Assembly: GCA_002721995.1 (NCBI GenBank)
Contig: PBMF01000021.1
Coordinates: 32,282 to 65,184 of the forward strand
Source of the DNA: Chloroflexota bacterium
GTDB taxonomy: Bacteria; Chloroflexota; Dehalococcoidia; Lucifugimonadales; UBA3495
Direction of reading: 5' to 3'
Length of the DNA: 32,903 bases
Notes under the pieces: generated by a model
Databases searched by the model: none
Seen by the model: only the letters and a program-made list of their open reading frames with translations
What the model was told of the DNA's origin: nothing
Position numbers and translations under genes: made by a program
Part shown: positions 8,936-15,585 of the stretch, piece by piece
How positions within the stretch are numbered: the first letter of the stretch is position 1
How the letters are laid out: each line of letters opens with the position of its first letter

Positions 8936-9712
8936 CTACGCCCGGTGTTCCCCTATGAAGTCCAGGACGTGTTGGTTCCAGATCTCTGGCTGCTCCCAGA
9001 AGGCGGCGTGGCCGGCCTCGGGGATGGTCCCGAACCGGCAGCCGGGGATGTGGTCGGCCACCAGCTTCATCATGGCCGGCGGCGACAAGAGGTCGGCGTC
9101 GCCCGAGAGCATCAGCACCGGGGTGGTCATGGCCTCCAGCCGGGCGAAGGTCATGGGGGCGCGGGGCGACTGGCCCTGCTCCGGCGCGATGTCGTGGCGG
9201 CTGCTCTCTTCTATCTCCAGCCACCGGGCGGTTCCCTCGCCGTTGATGGCCCGGTAGGACGGCCCCACCTCCCGCAGGGTGATGGGCAGGTTGGAGATCT
9301 CCGGCGGCCTGAGCCGGTGCTGCACTTCCATGTAGGAGTCGTCGGTCACGCCCGTGAAGCTGCTGGAGACCGTCAGGCTGATGACCCGCTTGGGATACTC
9401 CACCGTGTAATCAAGCCCGATGATGCCGCCCAGGGCCGTGGCCACCAAATGGAACCGCTCCAGTCCCAGGTGCTGGGCGAAGGCTTCCAGGTCGTCGGCG
9501 GCGGAACCCGGCTCCCCGCCCGTGGTCTCGGAACGGCCCCAGTTCTTCCGGTCGTAGGCGATGCAGCGGTACCCCGCCTGGGTGAACACCGGCTCCTGGT
9601 AGACCCAGCACTCGGTGTTGCCCGACGCCGCGTGTAGGAACACCACCGGGGTGCCGTCCCCGCCGGTGTCGGTGTACCACAGCCTGACTCCTGGGACCTC
9701 TACGTAGGGCAT
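8936..9712 (-). CDS. Alpha/beta hydrolase-fold protein lacking the nucleophile Ser
   Basis: Alpha/beta hydrolase-fold protein of 258 residues. The HG-type loop is FLHAASGN (26-32), the acid is D206 in LSGDADLL, and the base is H235 in PEAGHAAF. The nucleophile elbow reads VATALGG (90-96), so Ala93 (codon 9434-9436) stands where Ser, Cys or Asp is expected. Ordinary ester hydrolysis by a Ser triad is therefore unlikely. Known fold members that do not use a classical nucleophile include cofactor-independent dioxygenases and some lyases; a binding role is also possible. The ATG at 9710-9712 is preceded by GGAGG five bases upstream, whereas longer in-frame starts have no such signal. Divergent from the ABC transporter. 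Confidence 0.85.
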   Translation of the reverse strand: MPYVEVPGVRLWYTDTGGDGTPVVFLHAASGNTECWVYQEPVFTQAGYRCIAYDRKNWGRSETTGGEPGSAADDLEAFAQHLGLERFHLVATALGGIIGLDYTVEYPKRVISLTVSSSFTGVTDDSYMEVQHRLRPPEISNLPITLREVGPSYRAINGEGTARWLEIEESSRHDIAPEQGQSPRAPMTFARLEAMTTPVLMLSGDADLLSPPAMMKLVADHIPGCRFGTIPEAGHAAFWEQPEIWNQHVLDFIGEHRA

Positions 9713-9817
9713 TTCTTCCTCCCTGTGACGGCGTTGGCGCGAAAGCACGGGCCAAAGTCTGATAACGTGTATTGGCAACCTAATTTACCAGAGGCTGACC
9801 ATCGAGGAGACCCCAGC

Positions 9818-10849
9818 GTGGCCCAGGACGACATTATCCACGTACAAGACCTGGTCAAGGTCTACCCCGGAGAGGTGAAAGCCCTTTCCGGCATCGATTT
9901 CTCCGTGGGCCGGGGCGAGTTCTTCGGCTTCCTGGGTCCCAACGGCGCCGGGAAGAGCACCACCATCAAGATCCTGAGCACCCTGCTCAAGAAGACCTCG
10001 GGCAGCGTCAGTGTGGCCGGGTCCGACCTGGAGGGCGACCCCAAAGCGGTGCGCAAGTCCATCGGTTTCGCCATGCAGGAGGTGGGCCTGGACGACCTGT
10101 CCTCGGGCATGGACTTCCTGGTCATGCAGGGCCTGCTCTACAAACTGGGCCGGAAAGAAGCCCAGGCCCGGGCCGAGGAACTGCTGGAGCTGGTCAGTCT
10201 CTCCGACGTGGCCAAGCGCAAGGTGGGCACCTACTCCGGCGGCATGCGGCGGCGCATCGACCTCGCGGGGGCGCTGGTGCACCGCCCCGAGATACTGTTC
10301 CTGGACGAGCCCACCACCGGCCTGGACCCCCAGAGCCGGCTGGCCATCTGGGAGCACCTGAACGAGCTGCACAGCCAGGGCATCACCATCATCCTGACCA
10401 CCCAGATGATGGAGGAGGCCGACCACCTGTGCGAACGCCTGGCCATCATCGACCAAGGCCGGATCGTTGCCGAGGGCTCGCCCGCCGCGCTGAAGGACGA
10501 GATGGGCGAGGACGTGGTGAGCGTTTCCCTCAACGTGGATGGCGATGACGGGCAGGGACTGTACTGGCGGGCGCTGTCCCTGCTGGAGAATCAGAGCTTC
10601 GTCTCGGGAGCGGCCCTGGGCGACGACGGCCTGGTGGTCAACGTAAGCGACGGCGACGCCTCCACGCCCGGTCTCTTGAAGCTGATGATCGAGAACAACA
10701 TCGAGATCGCCCGGCTGGCAGTGTCCAAGCCCACCCTGGACGACGTTTTCCTGAAGCACACCGGCCGCACCATCCGTTCCGACGAGGGCGGCGGCGACGG
10801 GTACACCGAGGCCCTGAGACCCATGTTGGGCCTGCAGAGGAGGCGCTGA
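9818..10849 (+). CDS. ABC transporter ATP-binding protein, DrrA-like
   Basis: ATPase subunit of an ABC-2 type exporter. Walker A is GPNGAGKST (40-48), the Q-loop glutamine is in AMQEVG, the signature is YSGGMRRR (139-146), and Walker B is ILFLDEPTTGLD (159-170). The H-loop position is Gln196 in LTTQMMEEAD; Gln here is usual in the daunorubicin-resistance DrrA group, so it is not a defect. A C-terminal extension of roughly 110 residues is also typical of DrrA. I choose GTG 9818-9820 because GAGGAG lies eight bases before it and homology begins at once; an upstream start at 9725 would overlap the divergent promoter zone. Its stop overlaps the permease ATG by one base. Confidence 0.93.
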   Translation: MAQDDIIHVQDLVKVYPGEVKALSGIDFSVGRGEFFGFLGPNGAGKSTTIKILSTLLKKTSGSVSVAGSDLEGDPKAVRKSIGFAMQEVGLDDLSSGMDFLVMQGLLYKLGRKEAQARAEELLELVSLSDVAKRKVGTYSGGMRRRIDLAGALVHRPEILFLDEPTTGLDPQSRLAIWEHLNELHSQGITIILTTQMMEEADHLCERLAIIDQGRIVAEGSPAALKDEMGEDVVSVSLNVDGDDGQGLYWRALSLLENQSFVSGAALGDDGLVVNVSDGDASTPGLLKLMIENNIEIARLAVSKPTLDDVFLKHTGRTIRSDEGGGDGYTEALRPMLGLQRRR

Positions 10850-11616
10850 TGCCGGCAATTTTGGGAGAGATCTACTTCATCTACATGCGCAATCTCAAGA
10901 CCTGGCTGGCGGTGCCAGCCAACGTCATATCGCCGCTGTTCATCTCAGGGCTGCTCTTCGTCATCTTCGGGGCCACCTTCGACAACACCATCAGCCTGGG
11001 CGGGTTCGGCACCGGCGACTACCAGGCCTTCTTGGTGGCGTGGATCATCGTGCAGGTGGTGGTCTTCAGCGGCGCCGACTCGGGATTTGCCCTGCTGACG
11101 GACATAATGTCGGGCTATTTCGACAAGCTGCTTCTGGCTCCCATCAACCGGTTCTCGATCTTATTCGCCAGCCTGATGGTCTCGGGCACCAGGGCGCTGT
11201 TGCAGGCGTTGGTGGTGGTGGTGTTGGCCCTGGGCATGGGCGTGGACTTCCAGGGCGGTGCGCTGGGGATATTGGCCATGCTGGTCCTGGCGGTGGCCTT
11301 CGGGCTGGTCTGGTCGTGCCTGGGGATAATGATCGCGCTGAAGACCCGAAACGCCCAGGTGACCCAGACCTCCGGGGTGCTGTTCTTTCCCTTCATCTTC
11401 CTGACAACGGCGTTCATGCCCGAGGAGCAGCTCTCCGGCTGGTTCAAGGTGGCGGTGAAGATCAACCCGGTGACCTACGTCATGGAGGCCATGCGCGCCA
11501 TCGTGGTGGAGGGCTGGGACTGGGACACCATCCTGACCGGTGTCTGGGTGGCCGGCCTGATGATGTCGCTGCTGCTCATCGCCACGACGTGGATGTACCG
11601 GAGGCAGACTGCGTAG
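10849..11616 (+). CDS. ABC-2 type permease, DrrB-like
   Basis: Membrane subunit partnering the preceding ATPase; TGA and ATG overlap as TGATG, so translation is coupled. The 255-residue protein has about six hydrophobic helices and the C-terminal ABC-2 signature region INPVTYVMEAMRAIVVEGW (about residues 205-223), followed by a last helix. AGGAGG precedes the ATG inside the end of the ATPase gene. Together the pair should export a hydrophobic compound or move lipid or polysaccharide; no adjacent biosynthetic gene identifies the cargo. Confidence 0.92.
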   Translation: MPAILGEIYFIYMRNLKTWLAVPANVISPLFISGLLFVIFGATFDNTISLGGFGTGDYQAFLVAWIIVQVVVFSGADSGFALLTDIMSGYFDKLLLAPINRFSILFASLMVSGTRALLQALVVVVLALGMGVDFQGGALGILAMLVLAVAFGLVWSCLGIMIALKTRNAQVTQTSGVLFFPFIFLTTAFMPEEQLSGWFKVAVKINPVTYVMEAMRAIVVEGWDWDTILTGVWVAGLMMSLLLIATTWMYRRQTA

Positions 11617-11655
11617 CAGCGGGAAACCCGATAGACCCAAACAGGAGACAGACCG

Positions 11656-12288
11656 TTGATCTACGAAGAACGGCGGACGCTAGCCCACGCGAAATCCACT
11701 GACGAGTACCTGGAGTACTGCCGGAGCGAGTACTGGCCGAAGCTAAGGGCCGAGGGCGGGCAGACCCTGTGCCTGCTCAGCGGGCTCATCGGCGACCCGG
11801 AGAACCAGTTCCTCCAGATAACCGGGTTCGAAGATGCCGCCGGCTGGGAGGCGGCCCAGGGCCGGGTGGGGCCCGCGCCCCAGGGTGTTGTCGAGAGCGA
11901 GTCCGTCCGTCTGCTGCGGCCCATCGCCTCCCGGCCCAAGCCGCTGGTCCCCGACGAAGACCGGCGGCCCGTCTATGGCTGCCGGCGGTTCTTCATCGAC
12001 CCCGCGGACCTCTCGGACTTCGTCGACAGCTCGGAGAACGGCATCTGGCCGCGGATCGAGTCCCAGGGCGCCTGCATCCTGGGCTTGTGGACCACCGTCG
12101 CCGCGACCCAACCCATGGAGATCCTGCTCCTGACCGGCTACCACAGCCCCACCCATTGGGAGGAGACCAGGGTCACCAGCCCCCACGTCGACCAGACCCT
12201 CCGCCAACAAGAATCCCCCCTAAGAAACCGCCGCGCCGAAATTGCCCAAAAGACGTGGGTGCGGCTGATGCGGGCGCATTGGGGGTAG
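11656..12288 (+). CDS. NIPSNAP-like protein with two dimeric alpha/beta-barrel repeats
   Basis: The N-terminus MIYEERRTLAHAKSTDEYLEYC resembles the start of NIPSNAP-family proteins, which have a ferredoxin-like fold. The 210 residues appear to be two copies of such a domain: one at about 1-95 and a second from about 105 (VYGCRRFFIDPADLSDFVD) to 200. No catalytic residues can be named. The start is TTG (11656-11658) preceded by AGGAGA. It lies 39 bases after the ABC permease on the same strand and could be cotranscribed with it. Family assignment moderate, function unknown. Confidence 0.7.
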   Translation: MIYEERRTLAHAKSTDEYLEYCRSEYWPKLRAEGGQTLCLLSGLIGDPENQFLQITGFEDAAGWEAAQGRVGPAPQGVVESESVRLLRPIASRPKPLVPDEDRRPVYGCRRFFIDPADLSDFVDSSENGIWPRIESQGACILGLWTTVAATQPMEILLLTGYHSPTHWEETRVTSPHVDQTLRQQESPLRNRRAEIAQKTWVRLMRAHWG

Positions 12289-12440
12289 AGGGGCAATCAC
12301 TATGTCGAAAAGCACTCGGACGCTAGCCACGGCTTCGGTAGGGGTATCGCTGCGTTTGGCGGCACATTGTACCGAGTGGATTTGGTATCAATCCGGGCTA
12401 TCCAATGGGCCGGACACCGGCTGGACCAGCTGGACATTCG

Positions 12441-13070
12441 CTATGCCTGAGAGCGACCAACGACCTGGCCCATCCCCCATGATTGCACGGGCAGAAATTT
12501 TGACTCCCTCCATTGATAGTTCAGTATCCGCTCTTGAACTAATAAAGTTCCTCTGTACCTGATCACAAACTCGTATCGAACGTTAACCGGGTCGCGCATC
12601 AACGCATCGTTAGCAATGGCCATTGGCTCTTGAGTGAGCATGAAGACTCGGCCTAGCTGGCCACTCGGCGCTACGTCGACCCTGCTTTCGGAGGGGGCGG
12701 TGAAGAGGGGTGTGTCATTGTGCCAGAAACTAAGAACAGAGTGGGCGTCATGCGCGACGTCAGCGCCGATATTCTTAACAGCGAACTCAATAGTGCCGGG
12801 CATCACACCACCCTTCAAATCAGCGGGCGCTGGATTTGGAGAATACATAATGTCGAGCACCGGCCTGAGCCTGACGAGCTGCTGGTTGGCTATCTCCACT
12901 GACCGGGTCATAGAGCTTGTTGCTCTTATTTGAGCCAATAGGACTAAAACGAAAGCCAACAAAGTAGCTGCCGACAAAAGTACACCGATTTCATTCCAGT
13001 ACCATCCCCACAATGTGCCGTTGCTTTGTTGGTCGGGCCCTATTTGAAGAAGAACGTCTAACAAAATCAA
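12441..13070 (-). CDS. Unrecognised single-pass membrane protein
   Basis: I do not recognise this 209-residue protein. It has one hydrophobic segment at about residues 28-47 (EIGVLLSAATLLAFVLVLLAQI), then a short polar helix with MTRSVEIANQQLV, then a soluble region of about 140 residues rich in alternating hydrophobic residues, probably beta-rich (PGTIEFAVKNIGADVAHDAHSVLSF). The start is TTG with only a weak AAGAGA upstream. Codon use is less GC-biased than in neighbouring genes, which suggests a more recent arrival. It is convergent with the NIPSNAP-like gene and has no obvious operon partner. Confidence 0.6.
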   Translation of the reverse strand: MILLDVLLQIGPDQQSNGTLWGWYWNEIGVLLSAATLLAFVLVLLAQIRATSSMTRSVEIANQQLVRLRPVLDIMYSPNPAPADLKGGVMPGTIEFAVKNIGADVAHDAHSVLSFWHNDTPLFTAPSESRVDVAPSGQLGRVFMLTQEPMAIANDALMRDPVNVRYEFVIRYRGTLLVQERILNYQWRESKFLPVQSWGMGQVVGRSQA

Positions 13071-13309
13071 TGTTCTCTTATCTAATCTGAAATAATATCG
13101 AATCTGATTTGATCACGGGCAACAAATCCGGGTGCTCTCGACGTAGAAATCAAGCGGGCCCCGCGGGACGATGGCCTCTGGCTAAAGCTCAAATCCCTCA
13201 ACAAAGCACAGGTTTATTATTCAGCCCAGAGAACCAAGTTGGACACACCGCCATTTTACTGTCGCTGCCGAAATTGAAGCTGGTGTGCCCGTACGGCTTG
13301 GCGTTCGAT

Positions 13310-13594
13310 CTAGATTTGACCCCCATCCTCCCACCGCTTCCTGAGCGTCTCCACGTACACGCGTTCGTAGTCGCCTAGGTGGCCGGTGGAGGGGTCGTCG
13401 GCCAGGCGTTCGGCCCAGAGATATTCCACGTCGCCCCAGTCGATGGGGTATTGGGGTTGGTCGAAGAAGGCCGAGACGGCGGACGTGGGGTCGGGGCCGT
13501 CGGAGTAGCCCAGCATCTGGAAGTTGTCGTAGGTGTTCCCCCGTTCCGAGAGGAACCGGCCTCGCATGGCGGCCATTATCACGTAATTGGGCAT
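13310..13594 (-). CDS. Small hypothetical protein (94 aa)
   Basis: I do not recognise it. The protein is acidic and aromatic-rich, with segments such as FDQPQYPIDWGDVEYLW and GDYERVYVETLRKRWED, and has no membrane segment, cysteine or signal peptide. Its GC-rich codon use matches the core genes here, and the ATG is preceded by GGGACGAG, so I think it is real. It stands alone: 239 bases separate it from the membrane protein gene and 272 from the thiolase gene. Confidence 0.5.
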   Translation of the reverse strand: MPNYVIMAAMRGRFLSERGNTYDNFQMLGYSDGPDPTSAVSAFFDQPQYPIDWGDVEYLWAERLADDPSTGHLGDYERVYVETLRKRWEDGGQI

Positions 13595-13625
13595 ACTCGT
13601 CCCGATTCCATCGTGGACCTACGGC

Positions 13626-13652
13626 GGTCAGCTTTCAGCGGTCAGCAGTCAG
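13626..13652. repeat. CAGC-rich dispersed repeat fragment
   Basis: The stretch contains GGTCAGCTTTCAGC followed by GGTCAGCAGTCAG, a degenerate series of TCAGC units. Similar units form the ends of the element at 28961-29069. It lies in the gene-free gap between 13594 and 13867. Confidence 0.4.
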
Positions 13653-13747
13653 GGCTGTTGCGGGCCTGGACTGATGGGGCTGTGGGCTGGCTTTCCCCCT
13701 TTTTCTGGAGTGGGCCGTGTTGGTTTTCTGCCGATTGTTTCCCTAAT

Positions 13748-13828
13748 GTCACCCTGAGTGGAGCGAAGGGTCTGCCAGGGTGCTGCTTGGCAGACTCTTC
13801 GTCGGCCTGCGGCGCTCCTCAGAATGAC
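13748..13828. repeat. Imperfect inverted repeat, MITE/REP-like
   Basis: The left arm starts GTCACCCTGAGTGGAGCGAA and the right arm, read on the other strand, starts GTCATTCTGAGGAGCG. Both arms then reach AAG(G/A)GTCTGCCA. The two arms can pair over most of their length. Elements with this GTCAyyCTGAG opening occur as dispersed palindromes in various bacteria. It lies just downstream of the thiolase gene on the minus strand and might also shape the mRNA end. Confidence 0.6.
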
Positions 13829-13866
13829 AGGGTGGGAGCGGTCAGCTTGGCCACCAGCCAAAGGCG

Positions 13867-15024
13867 CTAGCCTTTCTTGAGGATGTGGACCGTGGTCACG
13901 TCGCCGGCGCCGGAGCATTGGGCCACGCCCACACGTGCGTTGGCCACCTGCCGGGGGCCGGACTCGCCTCTCAGTTGGGTCACCGTCTCGTGAATCATGC
14001 GGATGCCCGACGCGCCGAAGGGGTGGCCCATGGCCAGCAGCCCGCCGTCGGTGTTCACCGGTATGTCCCCACTCAAAGCCGTGCGGCCCTCCACCGTTCC
14101 CCGCCAGGCCTCGCCGAAGGGGAACAGGTGCAAAGACTCCACCTGCTGCAGCTCGCCGATGGTGGCGGCGTCGTGGACCTGCACCAGGTCAACGTCCTCG
14201 GGGCCCAGGCCGCTCATCTCGTAGGCCTGCAAAGCCGCAGGCTCGGTGCGGTAGGGACTGAATGCCGAGTGGTCGGCGCCCCGTCCGTTATAGTCGCCCG
14301 AGGTCAGCACCGCCGCGGCGATGGACACCGCCCTCGATTCATCGATGCCATAGTCGGACAGGTTCTCCCGGGCACAGAGCACCGCCGCCGCCGCGCCCTC
14401 GCTGGTGGGACAGCACTGGTACAGGGTCAGCGGGTCGGCGATCATCCGCGAGTTCAGCACCTCTTCCACCGTGTAGGTGTCCTTGCGGTGGGCGAAGGGG
14501 TTCAGCGCCGCGTTCTGCCGGGCCTTCACCGACACCTGGGCCAGGGCCGTGGCCGGCGCGCCCGTCTCCTCCATGTAGCGTTTGCCGCGCAGGGCGTACC
14601 CGGCCATCATGTGGTCGCCGCCGATGTACCGCTCGGGGCTGTCCTCGGCGGTCACCGTCACCGGGCCCCGGGGTACCTTCTCGGCGCCGAAGGCCAGGGC
14701 CATGTCGTAGATTCCGGTGGTGATGCCCCAGTAGGCCTGCCAGAAGGCCGTGGACCCGCTGGAGCAGGCGTTCTCCACGTTCACTATGGGCACGCCGGTC
14801 AGCCCCAGCTTGGACAGGGTGGTCTCGCCAATGGACATGCCCTGGTAGTAAACGTGGCCGAAGTAGGCGATGGGGATGTCCTTCCACCGGACCCCGGCGT
14901 CCTGCAGGGCGGGCAATACCGCCTCCACAGCCAGGGTGCTCAGGTCTTTCTCTGGAAAACGGCCGAAGGGGTGGAGGCCCACGCCCACCACCATGACCTC
15001 GCGGCCGGGTCTGATCTGGTTCAC
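13867..15024 (-). CDS. Thiolase-fold acyl-CoA acetyltransferase / lipid-transfer-like protein
   Basis: Thiolase-superfamily protein of the SCP2-thiolase/lipid-transfer type, 385 residues. The nucleophile loop is VENACSSGS with C87. The C-terminal GHPFGASG gives H334, and a second cysteine is C370 in VAQCSGAGD. The motif HDAAT (about residue 290) replaces the more common HDAF. It starts three bases after the stop of a DUF35 protein gene; such pairs form complexes, for example Ltp2 with a DUF35 partner as a steroid side-chain aldolase, or as acyltransferases. I infer beta-oxidation-like C-C cleavage or condensation. Whether this is a thiolase or a retro-aldolase cannot be settled by reading. 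Confidence 0.88.
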   Translation of the reverse strand: MNQIRPGREVMVVGVGLHPFGRFPEKDLSTLAVEAVLPALQDAGVRWKDIPIAYFGHVYYQGMSIGETTLSKLGLTGVPIVNVENACSSGSTAFWQAYWGITTGIYDMALAFGAEKVPRGPVTVTAEDSPERYIGGDHMMAGYALRGKRYMEETGAPATALAQVSVKARQNAALNPFAHRKDTYTVEEVLNSRMIADPLTLYQCCPTSEGAAAAVLCARENLSDYGIDESRAVSIAAAVLTSGDYNGRGADHSAFSPYRTEPAALQAYEMSGLGPEDVDLVQVHDAATIGELQQVESLHLFPFGEAWRGTVEGRTALSGDIPVNTDGGLLAMGHPFGASGIRMIHETVTQLRGESGPRQVANARVGVAQCSGAGDVTTVHILKKG

Positions 15025-15027
15025 TGT

Positions 15028-15459
15028 TTAAGCTCCTGCCGTGGTCGGTCGCCACTTGTAGACGGCCTTGTCGGGGCCGCCGTTTTCCGCCGGAACGGCC
15101 TGGAGGATCATCTCCACCGCCATGCCGATCTTGAGGTCCTCATGGGCGCAGTCCACAACCTCTGCCAGCACCTGGGGGCCGGCGGGAAGTTCCACCTGTC
15201 CCAGCACGTAGGGCACGTCGCCGGGCCAGCCGGCGGGGGGGATGCGCACGATGGTGTAGCTGAAGAGGATGCCCTTGTCGCCCAGATCCACCTCCTCCAG
15301 GTCCGAGGAGGTGCACTGCTGGCAGAAGATGGCGTGGCCGAAGACCGAAGTGCCGCACTCCTTGCACTTGAAGCCTATTAGAGTTCCTTTGGTGGCGTCG
15401 TCGCTGGTTATCTTGAGCCGGTTGGGGTCCACGGATTCGGGGAGGTTTGTCTCAGGCAT
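15028..15459 (-). CDS. DUF35 zinc-ribbon/OB-fold protein (thiolase partner)
   Basis: Small acyl-CoA-binding partner of thiolase-like enzymes. An N-terminal rubredoxin-like zinc ribbon has two Cys pairs, C32/C35 (CKECG) and C46/C49 (CQQC). It is followed by an OB-fold from about residue 58 (GILFSYTIVRIPPAGWPGD). The 143-residue length is normal. I start it at the ATG 15457-15459 because a TATAAT box ends seven bases upstream, which would give a leaderless transcript; an in-frame ATG at 15466-15468 overlaps that box. The gene is first in the operon with the thiolase. Confidence 0.9.
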   Translation of the reverse strand: MPETNLPESVDPNRLKITSDDATKGTLIGFKCKECGTSVFGHAIFCQQCTSSDLEEVDLGDKGILFSYTIVRIPPAGWPGDVPYVLGQVELPAGPQVLAEVVDCAHEDLKIGMAVEMILQAVPAENGGPDKAVYKWRPTTAGA

Positions 15460-15466
15460 ATGGGTC

Positions 15467-15497
15467 ATTATACGGGCCGGGGCTTTTGGAGTGTCAA
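15467..15497 (-). promoter_or_regulatory. Promoter of the DUF35-thiolase operon (leaderless)
   Basis: On the minus strand a perfect TTGACA (15492-15497) is followed after 19 bases by a perfect TATAAT (15467-15472). The ATG at 15459 begins seven bases past the -10 box, and no Shine-Dalgarno sequence is present, so the mRNA is probably leaderless. The spacer is two bases longer than ideal. Confidence 0.6.
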
Positions 15498-15503
15498 CTT
15501 ACC

Positions 15504-15531
15504 TTGAACCGCGCCCATTTAGCCGTATAAT
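15504..15531 (+). promoter_or_regulatory. Promoter of the acyl-CoA ligase operon
   Basis: TTGAAC (15504-15509) and TATAAT (15526-15531) are 16 bases apart, a good sigma-70-type promoter. It points away from the DUF35-thiolase promoter only a few bases off, so one regulator bound between them could control both operons. Transcription would begin near 15538, giving a leader of about 48 bases to the ligase ATG. Confidence 0.6.
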
Positions 15532-15585
15532 GCCACATGACGGCCCGTGCGCGGCCAGCAAGATTTTCGAGGGGTTTTCCGCTCT

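Noticed and set aside
10403-10408. Gln instead of His in the ABC ATPase switch loop as evidence of a dead ATPase
   Set aside because: TTQxxEEAD is the usual form in DrrA-type ATPases, and every other ATPase motif is intact.
12302-12562. 86-codon plus-strand frame after the NIPSNAP-like gene
   Set aside because: It overlaps the 3' end of the minus-strand membrane protein gene, has no ribosome site and no recognisable protein character.
13885-15381. Open frame of 498 codons on the plus strand
   Set aside because: It mirrors the thiolase and DUF35 genes on the opposite strand, whose motifs are clear; its composition is that of an antisense shadow.
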